A DNA stretch of 64,000 nt from Tetradesmus obliquus (lineage: Eukaryota > Chlorophyta > Chlorophyceae > Sphaeropleales > Scenedesmaceae): the NCBI GenBank assembly GCA_030272155.1, contig CP126191.1, forward strand, positions 11,031,001-11,095,000. Reading direction: 5' to 3'. Positions within the stretch are counted from its first letter, which is position 1. Each line of letters opens with the position of its first letter. Shown here one piece after another: positions 20,622-32,622 of the stretch. A program made the translations under genes and the position numbers. The notes under the pieces are model-generated. The model was not told the DNA's origin. It saw nothing but the letters and a program-made list of their open reading frames with translations, and did no database searches.

Positions 20622-23103
20622 TGCTGGCTGCAGCGCATGCAGCCATGAGCTGGGAGGAGTGGCGGCAGCACCTGAGCGTGTTCCCAAGGTTTCATTCATC
20701 GCATGTGACAGCCCAGCTGGGCCCAGCGTGCATTTTGTTATAAGTTGCGTGGCTTGCACCACTATGTATTCAGAACCTTGTGCGTGCACTGAAGTTGTTT
20801 GCGGCCATTGCACGATCGCCCACTTGTCATCAGGTTGTGTTATGCTGTTGTGTGTTGCTTGGCCTGCCATCTGCATATGCCTTCTCCACACTGCAGCATA
20901 TGTCGACATGTTGCGCTGCTGATGCAGCTGTGCTTGGTGCCGCTGCTCGGGCTGGCTTTGGGGCTGGTGGATTGGGGGAAGGGGAGGGCGGCGGCATTAC
21001 AGTGCTGTTGGCGAGCCTTGAACAGCCTGCTGTACATGGCAGCAGCACCTCTCTCTACAAAGGTGGTCTTGAACAGCCGGCCAGGCATTGGCAGTAGCAG
21101 CCCATTGTGTCGCTGCTCTGCACATGGTGGTTGCCGTTGCTGTGCTTACCTGTTACACACTGTGGGATCCACACAGTGCGCGTGGACGTGCCATTGTTCT
21201 GCTGCTGCAGTGCGTTTGTGTGGTTGTGTGCAGCTGGCCATGCGGCTACTGCGGCTGTGCTGCCGGCTGCAGCTGCAACCCCAGCTGGGACAAATGCCAC
21301 TGCCAGCAGTGCTGATGCAGCGCCAGCACCGACAGCTGCAAGTGCAGCTTGCAATGCTGGCGGGTGAGCGGGAAGGCTGGGGCACCAGTTGGAGCACGTA
21401 CTCCAACCGTACACATTGGTGTGCGACGTTCAGTGGCGTAATGTCGCTGCATTGTTTGTCACAATCCTCCCGTGCACACTTCAACTACACTGCTTCATGA
21501 GTGGGTGGCGGCGGGCATGTGACATCGCGGCAGGGTAGCCTGGTGTCTGATGCCCAACATGCCATGCCGCAGTGCGCTTCACGCGTACGGAGACCGTCTT
21601 GACGTAGCACGTGCAAGCTAGACTGGACATAAGCAACGACAGGCGCTTCCAGAGGAGATCATCCCCATCATGATGATGGGCGAGTTGCCTGCCGGGACTG
21701 TGCACTGATGGACCCTTCAAGAAAGCTTGTCTGCTCACATTTATACCATCTGCACTGCAGCTGGCAGCAGTTTCCTGCCGAGAAAGCAAGGCTGGTGTTA
21801 CGGTCACCGCAGTGCGACCCACTGGGTCGTGGCATGCAGCAGCTCCAGAGTCACCTAGTGCTTGATGTGCGTGCCGTTCTCATGGACAGCGCCACTGTGG
21901 CGCAGTGCGTCAATCCTGCAGAAACGACAGCAGGTTGGCAAAGCAGCTCCCCGTGAGCGCGACGTCCCTGAGGGGCGCACACAGTGGCTGCATGCATGCA
22001 TATGGGCGGCCGGCTGCAGGGACAGTACAGCACCATCCAGAGTCAAGCTGGTCGCAGAACAAAGCAGGAGACGAAGCAAAAGCTACTCAAACGCAGGTAG
22101 TGAGCATTGTACATGTCACGCCAGGGCAGGAGCTTGCACTTATGAGTGCCTTGCACATGATCAGCGGCTGATGACCAGCAAATGCCTGCCCTGTGATTTG
22201 TAGAAAGGAAGATATACGAGCCTCGTGCTGTGAATCCCAGCACATATGTTTGAATTTCATCGTTTTTCTAATAAACATCTGTTCGCCACGGCATGGCTTC
22301 GCAAAAAGCTGCACAGGATTGGCCAAGCCACCCCCTGCGCGGTGTGTTCAACACAAGTTGGCGCCCACTTGTAGGTAGCCCCCCCGTCCCTGCCACAGGT
22401 AGGCAGGCGCGCACGGGCATATACATTGAGAGAGCAATTGAAACGTTTCTAGTTATATTTCCAAGTACGGAAGCAGAACTGTTGGAAGGCACATCACACC
22501 GGAGTTGTAGTGACACGCGAGACGCGCAGCCGCGACATAAGCGAATGTATGCAGAACATGGGGGCCTTGTCTGTACTTTCTTATTCTTGAATCAGCCATG
22601 TGGTCAGAGTATTTGGCAACTCAGCAGGCAACCGACACCTGGCTTCTGAGCCTGCAAGCGCACGACGGGACCCACGCGGCACCATGGTGTGGCCACACCG
22701 CCTGGCAGGCCGGCACGAGACAGGAGACATGTATGCGCTCGGAATTAATCCAGGTAACCTCAATAGAAGTACGTAGGGCAAGCGCAGGCATCACGCAGCA
22801 TGCTCAGCGCGCGAAGAACTGACCGGGCGCCTGGCAGCACCTGCTGCAGTAGCATCACTCATTGGAGTTACGACTGCAGTCGTAAGTCTTGAGTCTTAGC
22901 ACCGTCTGTGCAGACACATGTGTCAGCACATTCACCCCGTCCTGAACAGCCAGCCATGGCTGTGCAACAAACGTGCAGAAACGCAAAGTACACGTGGGTG
23001 TGCGCATGTCACCTGTGTTGTGGTTTTGGCTGGGGAGGCCTCTGAGCATGAGCAGCAACATGTGCACACATTTTAAGACCATCATGAGCCATGTAATATT
23101 TTT
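20622..23103. other. Gene-poor region with exon-like fragments
   Basis: No complete gene is seen. One exon-like piece lies at about 21236-21360 (preceded by CAG, followed by GTGAGC, reading LAMRLLRLCCRLQLQPQLGQ). It resembles a segment near 25520-25640, so it may be part of a dispersed repeat. The region from 21500 to 23100 is more AT-rich and has no open frame worth naming. Confidence 0.35.
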
Positions 23104-23283
23104 GTTGTAGTGCTGCAAGGGCTGCACAGCTGGTGTCCTGCTGCACAACAGATTGCCAACAGGCCCCCACAGGCAGAACCACCAGCATGGCATTGCATGC
23201 CCCGCCTCATGCTGAATCTGCCTGGCCCCTGTGGCTGCTGCCTGCCCCGCCTGACGCGCATGCAGGAGGAGCTGCGCCGTGTG

Positions 23284-23760
23284 CCTACAGTGACCCACTG
23301 TATAGACCGGAGGTCTACACGGATGAGGTGATGCTGCCTACAGTGACCCACTGTATAGACCGGAGGTCTACACGGATGAGGTGATGCTGCCTACAGTGAC
23401 CCACTGTATAGACCGGAGGTCTACACGGATGAGGTGATGCTGCCTACAGTGACCCACAGTATTGACCGGAGGTCTACACGGATGAGGTGATGCTGCCTAC
23501 AGTGACCCACTGTATAGACCGGAGGTCTACACGGATGAGGTGATGCTGCCTACAGTGACCCACTGTATAGACCGGAGGTCTACACGGATGAGGTGATGCT
23601 GCCTACAGTGACCCACTGTATAGACCGGAGGTCTACACGGATGAGGTGATGCTGCCTACAGTGACCCACTGTATAGACCGGAGGTCTACACGGATGAGGT
23701 GATGCTGCCTACAGTGACCCACTGTGTAGACCGGAGGTCTACACGGATGAGGTGATGCTG
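23284..23760 (+). repeat. 53-bp minisatellite, nine tandem units
   Basis: Nine head-to-tail units of 53 bases start at 23284, 23337, 23390, 23443, 23496, 23549, 23602, 23655 and 23708, nearly identical. The unit at 23443 has several changes at its centre and the last unit has one base change. Each unit holds a short inverted repeat, GTAGACC-GGA-GGTCTAC (imperfect in most units, extended to 9 bp arms in the last). The unit is not a multiple of three, but nine units are. Confidence 0.95.
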
Positions 23761-23849
23761 CCCGAGCCTTGGTCATTCCCGGCATCCGTAGCAATCGCTG
23801 TCCACAACCAGCAGGCCTTGGTCGTGATACAGAGCTTCCAGGACACGTT

Positions 23850-23931
23850 CCTGCATGAAGATGGCCCCATGCCCCTCACCATTGGTGCACCCCCTGCATG
23901 AAGATGGCCCCATGCCCCTCACCATTGGTGC
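23850..23931 (+). repeat. Tandem duplication, 43-bp period
   Basis: A 39-base sequence starting CCTGCATGAAGATGGCCCCA is present at 23850 and again at 23893, separated by four bases. It shifts the reading frame of the host fragment by one. Confidence 0.92.
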
Positions 23932-24024
23932 CCTGAGGAACAGGCTGTCGCACACACAGGGCCTCGAAGTGCTGACTGACGCCAACCAGGAGCCACAGCT
24001 GATGGCCATGCTCAAAGACAGGGG

Positions 24025-24522
24025 GTGGTGGCAAGCAGGGTGGCACGGGTGAAGCTGGCCAGCCTGTCCAAGGTATGCACAGCGCTACTGAGGTCAGGCC
24101 AAAGGCCAGACCATGTTGCTGCACTCATGGCTGTGCACCTAAGCCTGCTGCCGGCTCCAAGCCAGGCCGCAGGCGCAGCTGCTGCTGCACCATCAGCAGA
24201 GAGCCCCAGCGGCTCCCAAGTGGGGCAGCCAGCAGCAGCTTCTCCCTCGAAGTTCAGGTCATTGAACGAGCTGGCGAATGAAGGTGCTTCTTTGCGTGAC
24301 ACGGCAGCAGCAGAAGCACCACCCAGCAAGAGGCTGTGCACACAAGTGGCAGCAGCAGCAGCAGCAGCAGCAGCGGCGGCGGCTGAGCCTCCAGCAGCAC
24401 AGCCAGCCCCTGGTGACGGCTACTCCATGGAGCTGCTGGCCCTTGCTGCAGAGCTCCAGCAGCTGGAGAAGGCTGTCGCAGCAGAGGAACAGCCGCAGCC
24501 TCACACCTCACTGGCGGCACCT

Positions 24523-24556
<34 letters not shown>

Positions 24557-24653
24557 TGGATGAGTGCGACTCACCGAGTTCTACGGCCACGACGGGCACT
24601 GAGGGTCTGCAGCTGCTTGTAGGTGGTGCACATCAACAGCCGCAGCAGCAGCC

Positions 24654-24703
<50 letters not shown>

Positions 24704-25068
24704 CATTGCCTTTGCTGCTGCAGCAGCAGCAGCAAAGCCACGTCTCATTTCTTCAGAGCCTTGTGTTGCAGCAGCAGCAGATGCTGCAGTCTCAGCAGCA
24801 GCAGCTGCAGTTTCATCAGCAGCAGCTGCAGTCTCAGCAGCGCCAGCTGTGGGAGCAGCAGCAGCAGCTGCAGGCTCAGCAGGCAACAATGCGGTCTGAG
24901 GCTGCTGCTGCCAGGGCTGCTCATGCAGAAGCGGCGGCTGGAGCGCTGGACTGGGCAGCAGCAGGCGCTGCCACACAGCAGCCGCTGCACCCAGGCAGGT
25001 TCAGCATGATGCTGGGGCACACCAGTCAGCTGCCACAGCAGCAGCTACTGCTGCTGCAGGAACAGTAA
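24025..25068 (+). CDS. Poly-Gln / poly-Ala protein fragment
   Basis: A long open frame of about 347 codons. The first codon is GTG, so the true start, or a joining exon, lies upstream. The opening, ASRVARVKLASLSKVCTALL, looks like structured sequence; residues about 50-140 are Ala/Pro/Ser-rich. From about 165 there are repeated Gln runs, including a perfect (CAG)16 block at 24655-24702, and a heptad-like Gln/Leu series (LQSQQRQLWEQQQQLQAQQ), suggesting a coiled coil. It lies directly after the damaged fragment above and may be its continuation in another exon or frame. A regulatory or scaffold protein is possible; no domain is recognised. Confidence 0.45.
24655..24702 (+). repeat. (CAG)16 tract in a coding frame
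   Basis: Sixteen perfect CAG units encoding Gln within the poly-Gln open frame, the longest pure CAG run in a plus-strand ORF here. Confidence 0.92.
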
Positions 25069-26062
25069 CTGGTGGTTATGGCGAAGGTGACTGGACAGGC
25101 AGTATTCACACATCATCATATTTTGGGGTGGAACCCATCTTGCGGTTATTGAGGCTTGCAGAAAGACGGCAGCTATCAGTATGCTTCTGCTTGAGGGGCA
25201 GACACAACACATCATAGCGCATCATAAAGCATGCAAGTTGCTTTGAAACACAGCTTGGCCAGCTCTGCAGCTCTGCTGCGGTTGGTTGGGACCAGCTGGC
25301 TGGGCTGGGCAGCAGCGACATGGCTGCAGGGGCAGGTTGCTGCTTCCCCAACCAGCCAGCCAGGCGTTGACAGCACCAGCCCATTGAATCACCGTAACGC
25401 ACACGGTTGCTGCTATCGCTGTCTTACGAGTCGAAAACTATGGAAAGCACATGGTGCTGCACAGGTACGCTTTGGACCTGCCGCTGATGCCCTGGCGCAG
25501 TGTGAATGGGTCAGCTGCCCACGGGGCCACCGCGGCTGTGCTGCCAGATGCACTGCAGCAGGATCATCCCGCAAAAGTACACTGCACTGCTGATGCAGCG
25601 CCAGCACTGACGGTCTCCATTGCAATGTCTGCGTGTCAGTGGGCGGCATTGGCAGCAAAACTGTTGCTGCATTATCTGTCATGGCCTGTGTGTAAAAGCA
25701 GGACAGTCAAAGATGGGAAGTTGTGTAAAGATGGACAGTCCTGTGTTGCGTGCTAGTTGCACTGTGCACTGACAGGGGGTGCTTGGCTCTATGGAGGTTA
25801 GGTGACCTTGCCTCAAAGCATCAAAGCGCAGTGCAACTGCGTGGGTGGCTGATGACCACCAGCAGGTGCAATTGCGTGCGCGCACCTGGGTTTGCTGGAC
25901 AGCTGGCTGCTGTTGTACTGCCTATTCTATCACGAAGGTAAACGTATGCTGAACTGCAGCATTGAATGCCATTCAGTGCAAGCTGGGTCAGTCGCTGGCA
26001 CGCCGCATGGCAGTCCGTGTTCTGACTGCACTGCTTCATGAGTGGTTGCCAACCTTTGTTGT

Positions 26063-26205
26063 ATGATGTTGAACATCCCAACAGGTACCCTGGTGTAGTC
26101 CCTTCTGTTGCCGCTCCATTGGGGCGCGGAGCCGATGGCGTTGATGCTATGGCTTGATGGGTAACATGATGATGATGTTGAACATCCCAACAGGTACCCT
26201 GGTGT
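26063..26205 (+). repeat. 34-base direct repeat, 109 bases apart
   Basis: Identical 34-base copies begin at 26063 and 26172. Each runs from ATGATGTTGAACATCC to CAGGTACCCTGGTGT. A phrase shared with 21490 (CACTGCTTCATGAGTGG) lies just before the first copy, suggesting a repeat family rather than a local accident. Confidence 0.85.
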
Positions 26206-26729
26206 GTTCGCACTGACAGCATCCCAACCGTTTTGACTGCAGCTGCAGCTGTAGCGGAAGCTGTAATGCATGGTCAGAAGAAACGCAGCATCCCCTGGGT
26301 CTACCGTGGTGGCTGGCTGCTCCGTAACACAATCCCCACAAATGGTACATCATGTACAAGGAATCCTTGTCTGTGAGTTACAGCCGCGCTTGACAGTGAC
26401 AACAATCGGCTTCACCAAATCTGCCACCCCTGTGCATCAGGCGTGGCAGTGCTAACGTGGCTGTGGTTGCTGCCGCCGCAAGATTAACTTGCTGCATGAT
26501 GCAGCGCGTGCACCTTTCAACAACCAAGCAAAGTTTTGACAGAATTGGGCATAGAGCCAGTGCACCAGCTTATGGCGTCCCTCATCCATGAAGCAGTGGC
26601 ACTGCTGTCAGCATCATCATGAACATGATGCTGCAAGTGTCAGACAGACCAAGGCAGTTAACCTGGCAGCCAGAAGCAGAAAGCAAAGATCACCCACAAG
26701 CCCTGCTGCAGCAGCGCGACACATCACGA

Positions 26730-26734
26730 TTACA
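26730..26734 (-). terminator. Candidate TGTAA poly(A) signal of ThrRS
   Basis: Minus-strand TGTAA about 350 bases past the ThrRS stop codon, a reasonable 3' UTR length for green algae. Confidence 0.35.
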
Positions 26735-26836
26735 CCAAGCTGCTATTGCAGGCCCGCCACACCTACTAGGTGCTAGTAGCACTCGCACGCACCCAAAGCC
26801 GTAAAACGGCAAAACTTACGCACGCTAACTGCTGAG

Positions 26837-26912
26837 CAGCAGCAACCTCTACAGCACACAGCATGCACCGTGTGCAGCAGCAACCTCTGCAGCACACGGC
26901 ATGCACCGTGTG
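26837..26912 (+). repeat. 38-bp tandem duplication
   Basis: Two adjacent 38-base units differing at two positions, beginning CAGCAGCAACCTCT, with a partial third start at 26913. Confidence 0.85.
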
Positions 26913-27084
26913 CAGCAGCAACACAGGCCTGTTTAAACCTCTGCCTGCTCTCACCACGGTACACAGACAGCCAGCACACCAATGTATGCATACCTCACAG
27001 CGTGCGCCACCACACACGCCACCTAACCTGCTGCGCAAGAAACACCCTTCACCAGCTCCAGCACCACCCCTGCTGCCCTGCTGC

Positions 27085-30000
27085 TCAGAAGTCCGACCCG
27101 CGGCTCTTGTTGGCCTCCACAATGCGGCCAATCACCTCATCAGCAGGCAATGCCCCCAGGTCACTGCCGCCATACAGCCGCACCGCCAGGCTGCCTGCTT
27201 CTGCCTCCTTGGCGCCAACCACTGCCATGACGGGCGTCTTGGCACGCTCCGCGTTGCGGATCATCTTGGCGATGCTGGCACGCTCCAGCACCTCCACACG
27301 CACGCCAGCAGCGCGCATCTTGGCGGCAACCTGCAGAGGCACATGCAGCAGCAGGCAGCAGCATAAAGGTGAGCGCTGGAGCGGCGGTGGGTTGCCGGAA
27401 TAACAGGACAGCCCGGGACGCTTGGTTAATCTGCGCGCCATGCAAACGCGGCATGCTGCGTAGCACAGCAGGGTAAGATAACACTTTGCAGGAGCGTGCA
27501 GGCGCCACCACACGCTGTCTCAGACAGCTAGCAGATGCCTTTTCAAAGCAAAAGCCACAGCACAACAGCAAGCCTGTCGCCGCAGTGCTGCGCACCTCCT
27601 GCACGTAGGGCACCACGGCGTCGTTCACGGGCAGCAGGCGCGCCTGCACTGGCGCCAGCCACAGCGGGAATGCTCCCGCGTAGTTCTCAACGAGGATGCC
27701 GAAGAAGCGCTCCATGGAGCCAAAGATGGCGCGGTGGATCATGATGGGCCGCTGCTTGGCAGCGTTGGCGTCCACGTACGTCATGTCAAAGCTGCGGCAG
27801 CGGCAGGTTGGAAGGGGGCAGCCAAGACGGCAGCAGTCAGGGTGCGGATGCATAAGGAGCGAGGAGGGCTTGCAGCACGCACGTTGCTGCGCATCTGAGG
27901 CTGACTTTACTGCAAGCTGCAGCGCTGTGCTGCAACCATCACCTTTTGGCTTGGGGAGGGTCCAGCTGCAGCGCTGCAAACCACGGTCTGCCACACTGGT
28001 CCTGCGAGTCTGGTGGCCTCTCTGTTGAGCAGTACTTCTGTTGAGCAGTAGCCGGCGCCCTCAGCAACCAACACGCGAGCATGGCTCCCCCGCCACCTCC
28101 CTGCAACCCCCTTCGCCCACCCTCCCCCTCACCGCTGCGGCAGGTTGAAGTCCAGCTGGATGGTGGAGCACTGCCACTTGCGCCCGATGGCGTCCTGGAT
28201 CTTGATGTCAATCTTGGGCCCGTAGAACGCGCCACCACCCTCATCCACCACATAGTTCCAGCCCTTGGCGCCTAGGGCGTTGCGCAGCGCGTCTTCTGCC
28301 ACGTCCCAAATCTCCGGCTCTCCCACATGCTTCTCAGGGCGCGTGCTGAGGTTGACCTCGTACTGCGTGAAGCCAAAGGCAGACAACACCTCCTGCAGGG
28401 GGGGGGGGGGGAGCGCGGCAGGCAGGGCCAACGGCGTGTGGGCAAGGGGTGCTTGCGCAACTGCTGATGGCTGACCAAACGAATAAATGCAGCTGGCACT
28501 TATAAGCGGGAGGGCTCACGCACGTGATTCGGCTCAATACCCTGACGCATTGTCCCATGCTGCGTGCCCGCCTACTGCCCACCTGCACCAGGTCCAGCAC
28601 GCCGCGGATCTCCGGCTCTATCTGCTCCGGCAGGCAGAAGATGTGCGCGTCGTCCTGCGTGAAGCCGCGCACGCGGAACAGGCCGTGCATGGTGCCGCTG
28701 CGCTCGTACCTGCAGGCAGCAGGGAGGCAAGCAGCGCGCGGCCAGGAGTGCAGCAAGATGTCAGTGCCAAAGGACAATTTCGCACAAGCCCCATGAACAG
28801 CAGCAGCAGCAGCTGCCGTGAGGATGGCATCCTGTCTGCCGACGAAGGATGCAGCAGATGAGCCGCTGCTTGTCATGCAGGAGTGTAAGTCTGCATGCAC
28901 TACAGTCCACAGCCAGCTGCCTTCTTTCCCTCAGCCCCACCCAACAACCGACCAACCACCCCCACACGCCCGCACCTGTACACTGTGCCCAGCTCGGCCC
29001 AGCGCTTGGGCAGGTCCCTGTAGCTGAAGTAGCCGTCTTTGTACATGGCCACGTGGAAGGGGCAGTTCATGGGCTTGAGCTGGTATTCCTCATGCTCCAC
29101 CTGCAGCGGGGAGGGGCAGCAGCGGCAGCAGCAGCAGCGGCAGCAGCAGCAGGATACATAGTGAAAAATGCTCAAGCTCCACAGCAGCTGAGATGAGTCC
29201 ATCCCACTCACAGCATGCGAGAGAATATGCGGCAACCCACACAGCACGCCACCCCATGCACCCAGTGCTGCGCGCACTCACCACCTGGCACACCAGCCGT
29301 CCCCTAAACAGGGCGCCCTCACCACAGCAATGCCACTGGCTAAGCAACAGAGCACACAACGGGGCGCCACTACGCTCCAGCTACGAACCGCAGTGCCTCA
29401 TGTGAACGTCATTTTAAAAATAACCATGTGACATCCCGTGCCCTCACCTGCATCTGGTCGTACATGTTCTCCGCGTAGAAGTCGAAGTGCCCGCTGGTCT
29501 TCCACAGGTCCACCTTGGCGATGTGGGGGCTGTACACCAGGTCGTAGCCGCGCGCCAGGTGCAGCTCCTTCCAGAAGGTCTCGATGTGGTGCCGCACGAT
29601 GGCGCCACGCGGGTGCCAGAACACCAGGCCGCCGCCTGAGTAAATAGGGGAGAGCGGTGTGGGGTGAGTCGTTCACCATGTGCCAGGTGGCCGGCGAAAC
29701 GTAATACACAACACAGCAACAGTTTGCATATGCAGGGAATATAAAAGGAGACCAGCCCCCTCCCCCCCCCCCCTGCGCACCCGCGCACCACCCCTGCTAC
29801 ACACACCCCTCCCCCGAAGCCCTCACCGGCGCTCTCCTGGATGCTGAACAGGTCCAGCTCAGCGCCCAGCTTGCGGTGGTCACGCCGCGCCGCCTCAGCC
29901 TTCAGCGCCTGGTAGCTGGCCAGCTGCGCAGCACTCTCCCAGGCGGTGCCGTAGATGCGCTGCACGATGAGAAACACGAACAGACAGGATGCAGCAGCGC

Positions 30001-31640
30001 AGCAAGTGAGGTCAGAGCTGACGTAACACTCAACAACAAGACAGCCACGCACAGGCAAATGCACGGGCTGCTGCTGCTCCAGCTGACAAAGCACAGCAGA
30101 CAGTCCTGAGCTCATGCGCCGACAGCTGCAGCTGGCGCCAGCACGCCCAGCAGCCGAGCCTGCGTACCCCATCGCCTGCTGCAGGCTGCACCTGCCCCTG
30201 CCTGCTGCCTCAGTGCGCCACAAGCATGCACAAGCTGCTGCTGCTGCTACTACAACTGCTGCTACTGCTGCTGCTGCAATCCCTGCCTGGCTCAGCCAGC
30301 TTGAACCAGCCAGCCTGCCAGACCCTTCCTGCCCGTCAGCCAGACAGCCCTCAAGCCAGCACGCACACCTGCAGCATGGCGTTCTTCTCATCACCGCGCC
30401 AGTACGCGCCCGCCACGCTCTCCAGCTCAAACGCGTCAGGCTTGATGGCGCCCGTGGACTCCACGTGCGGCCCGGCGCACAGGTCCCACCAGTGCGCGGG
30501 GTGGTCTGTCTCGCCGATGTGGTAGATGGTGATGGGCGCTGTGGGGTCGCGGGCGCGGATGGACTCCAGGATCTCCAGCTTGTACGGCTCGCCCGCTGCC
30601 TTGATGCGCGCCTCAGCCTCCTCAGGCGACAGCTGCAGTAAAGAGGCGGGCAAGGAGGCGAGGCACAGGGTAAGAGAGGGGCGAGGAATCGCAGATGACG
30701 GCCTTGTTGCAGTGTGCAGGCTATGTGGCAGACAGCTAGCCCAGCTTGCAGAGGAAGGCTGCTGCACAGCCTGCCCACTGCTGCCCTGCAACGCGCCCAG
30801 AGCCCACAGCTGCGCCGGCTGCTGCGACAATGCTTTTCCACGAGCATATCACGCAGCAAGGCATAGACCTAGCAGGCCACTGCTGCCTGCTGCACCGCTA
30901 CTGCTGCGCCAGCGCTGCCTGCCAGCCCTGCCCCTGGGAACCCAACACCCCTCCCTCCTGCAGCTGCAGCGCCGCGCCGCACCTCCTCGCGAATGAAGGG
31001 CAGGTTCATGCGCATGATCTTCTGCATCTCCTTGCGGATGGCCTTGAGCTCCTTGTCGCTCAGTGGCGTGGCCAGGTCGAAGTCGTAGTAGAAGCCGCGC
31101 TCGATCCAGGGCCCGATGGTCACCTGCGCGTCCTTGTGCAGCCGCTGCACCGCCATGGCCATGATGTGCGCGCACTGTGCGCAGCAGCAGCAGCAGCAGC
31201 AGCAGTGCAGGCAGGGCAATGTGGAGGGCAAGAACCGTGGTCAGCAGCACAGGCAGTCGGACGCGCCATGGCAGACAATACAATGGCTTCCGTGCCATGC
31301 GCAAATGATGGCAATCAACTGCTGCATGGCTGGGAGGTTGAACTGCACAACTAATTGCGATACCGCTGTCCTGTGCTGTGCTGCCAGAGCACATGGCTGC
31401 GGCAGACGCGCAGTCATATTCGCTGCTGCAGAGATTGGTAGGCATCCCGTTGCGTGCATGCTTCAGGTTACAGGCAGGTTGAGAATATATTAGACTCACG
31501 CCAGTGGCCCCAGGCTGGGCCTGAGACAACATGCACACAACGTCAAGCGCCATGCATGCATCCCTGGCGCCTCTGACTAGTGCTGCTGCTGTCACGAGTG
31601 GCGCTGGGTTGCCATGCGTCATTGAAAGCTTAAAGGTGTG

Positions 31641-31689
<49 letters not shown>

Positions 31690-32058
31690 TCTGCTGTCGC
31701 TAGCACCACTCACGCTGTGACGGATGCGCAGCAGCGTCTCAGACTCATCACTGGTTGGCAGTGGCACAATCTCAGGTTGTTGCTGCTGCTGACCGTGCTG
31801 CTGTGTTGCTGCCTCTGCTGTTTCCACTGCTGCCCTCAGCTGGAAAATGTTCTTCCCAGCCAGGGTGTTGCGTGCTGCTGTGGATGACTGGCGGGCTGCC
31901 AGCCATGCTGCCGCTTGGATGCGTCCCAATTGGTCGCTGCTAGCATGTGGTAGCCCTCTAAGGTGCGAAGGGCACGCCACACTACGCAGCAGCCGAGCTA
32001 TGGGCATTGTCGACATGTGACCTTTACAATGCTGAGTTTGCGGGATTGAGCTGCGCAT
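27085..32058 (-). CDS. Threonyl-tRNA synthetase, organellar type
   Basis: Ten exons join in phase: 31714-32058, 30983-31174, 30369-30632, 29827-29959, 29448-29635, 28976-29100, 28583-28709, 28133-28392, 27596-27791 and 27085-27330, giving 691 residues. It charges tRNA-Thr. The N-terminal 115 residues are a targeting and linker region. The editing domain follows with the H-x3-H of RHSCAHIMA and CAGPH. The class II core has motif 1 ([12 protein letters not shown]), motif 2 with [11 protein letters not shown], and motif 3 with [12 protein letters not shown]; the zinc ligands fall in MNCPFH, DDAH and MIHRA. The anticodon-binding domain closes with SRGSDF. No TGS domain is seen, as in the plant chloroplast/mitochondrial enzyme. 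The start could be the ATG at 32058, 32016 or 32007; I give the longest. Dual plastid/mitochondrial import is inferred. Confidence 0.93.
31645..31688 (+). repeat. (GCT)n microsatellite in ThrRS intron 1
   Basis: About 14 perfect GCT units just inside the first intron of the ThrRS gene, 25 bases downstream of its donor. Confidence 0.9.
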
Positions 32059-32622
32059 TGTTCCAGAGGCTTACAAGATACAAATAAAGTTTTGAAGTTA
32101 ATGCAGCAACATTGTTGCGGGCAGCAGCCACAGACTTGACGACCACAACTGGGCACCACACACCAGGAGCAGCAGAAGAAGCAAGCGAGCAGATCGAACC
32201 CAGAGTATGCCAGGATTGTTACAAATGATCGCAATTGACTTTTCCACGTAAGCAGCGGTCTTGCTGTGCCAGAGCCCTGGACCTGGTCGAGTAACTGTGT
32301 ACTACAGAGACTCAAACTACGTGCCCACGTTCTACCTACATACCAATAGTCTTTCTATTCTCGTTACATCAACGCTACAGCTCTGCAGGCGTCGTTTTGA
32401 GAGTGTCGGTTGCTGGCGCACGAGTGCAGCGGAATCTTCACATCACTGGTGGAAGTGCGGGCATGTGAGACTTTATCTTTGATGCTGGGCATTGAACTCT
32501 GAGCGTCCGATGCAGCAGCAAGCTCTCGCGGGACCTGCTGTGTGCTGTAACTGACCGCTGTTCTTCAGGCTTCATCACACTGTAGTCGCTCACTCGATTC
32601 GTGCTGCTGTCATTGCTGCAGA
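32059..32622. promoter_or_regulatory. Divergent intergenic region, ThrRS / S1FA-like
   Basis: The start codons of the two genes point away from each other with 564 bases between, so both promoters lie here. The composition is less GC-rich than the exons. No defined motif is recognised. Confidence 0.4.

Larger units (their letters stand above)
23104..24060 (+). pseudogene. Broken gene fragment carrying two tandem-repeat insertions
   Basis: Coding-like sequence reads SAWPLWLLPAPPDAHAGG, then YSDPLYRPEVYTDEVMLP up to the first unit of the 53-bp minisatellite. It resumes after the last unit with EPWSFPASVAIAVHNQQALV and FLHEDGPMPLTIG. A second tandem duplication (43-bp period, copies from 23850 and 23893) then shifts the frame, after which ALRNRLSHTQGLEVL continues. 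Read with a single unit of each repeat, the pieces form one plausible protein segment. As it stands, stops appear inside the minisatellite and after the first 43-bp copy. The tail has a faint similarity in spacing to RAP domains (VAI, then LRNRL and G-EVL), but I would not assign it. It could be a decayed gene or an allele damaged by repeat expansion. Confidence 0.45.
25069..27084. other. Intergenic, dispersed and tandem repeats, no gene
   Basis: No convincing exon. A 34-base sequence (ATGATGTTGAACATCCCAAC and onward) occurs at 26063 and again at 26172. A 38-base tandem repeat (two units from 26837, rich in CAGCAGCAACCTCT) lies at 26837-26912. The segment 25520-25640 resembles 21236-21360. 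Confidence 0.5.

Noticed and set aside
20799..21500. Open frame of 233 codons on the plus strand
   Set aside because: It opens with TTG, is unusually rich in Cys, Leu and His as chance readings of CTG-rich DNA are, and shows no domain. Only a small exon-like part in another frame looks coding.
23284..23760. CRISPR-like regularly spaced repeats
   Set aside because: The 53-bp units are contiguous with no unique spacers, and the context is a nuclear algal genome, so it is a minisatellite.
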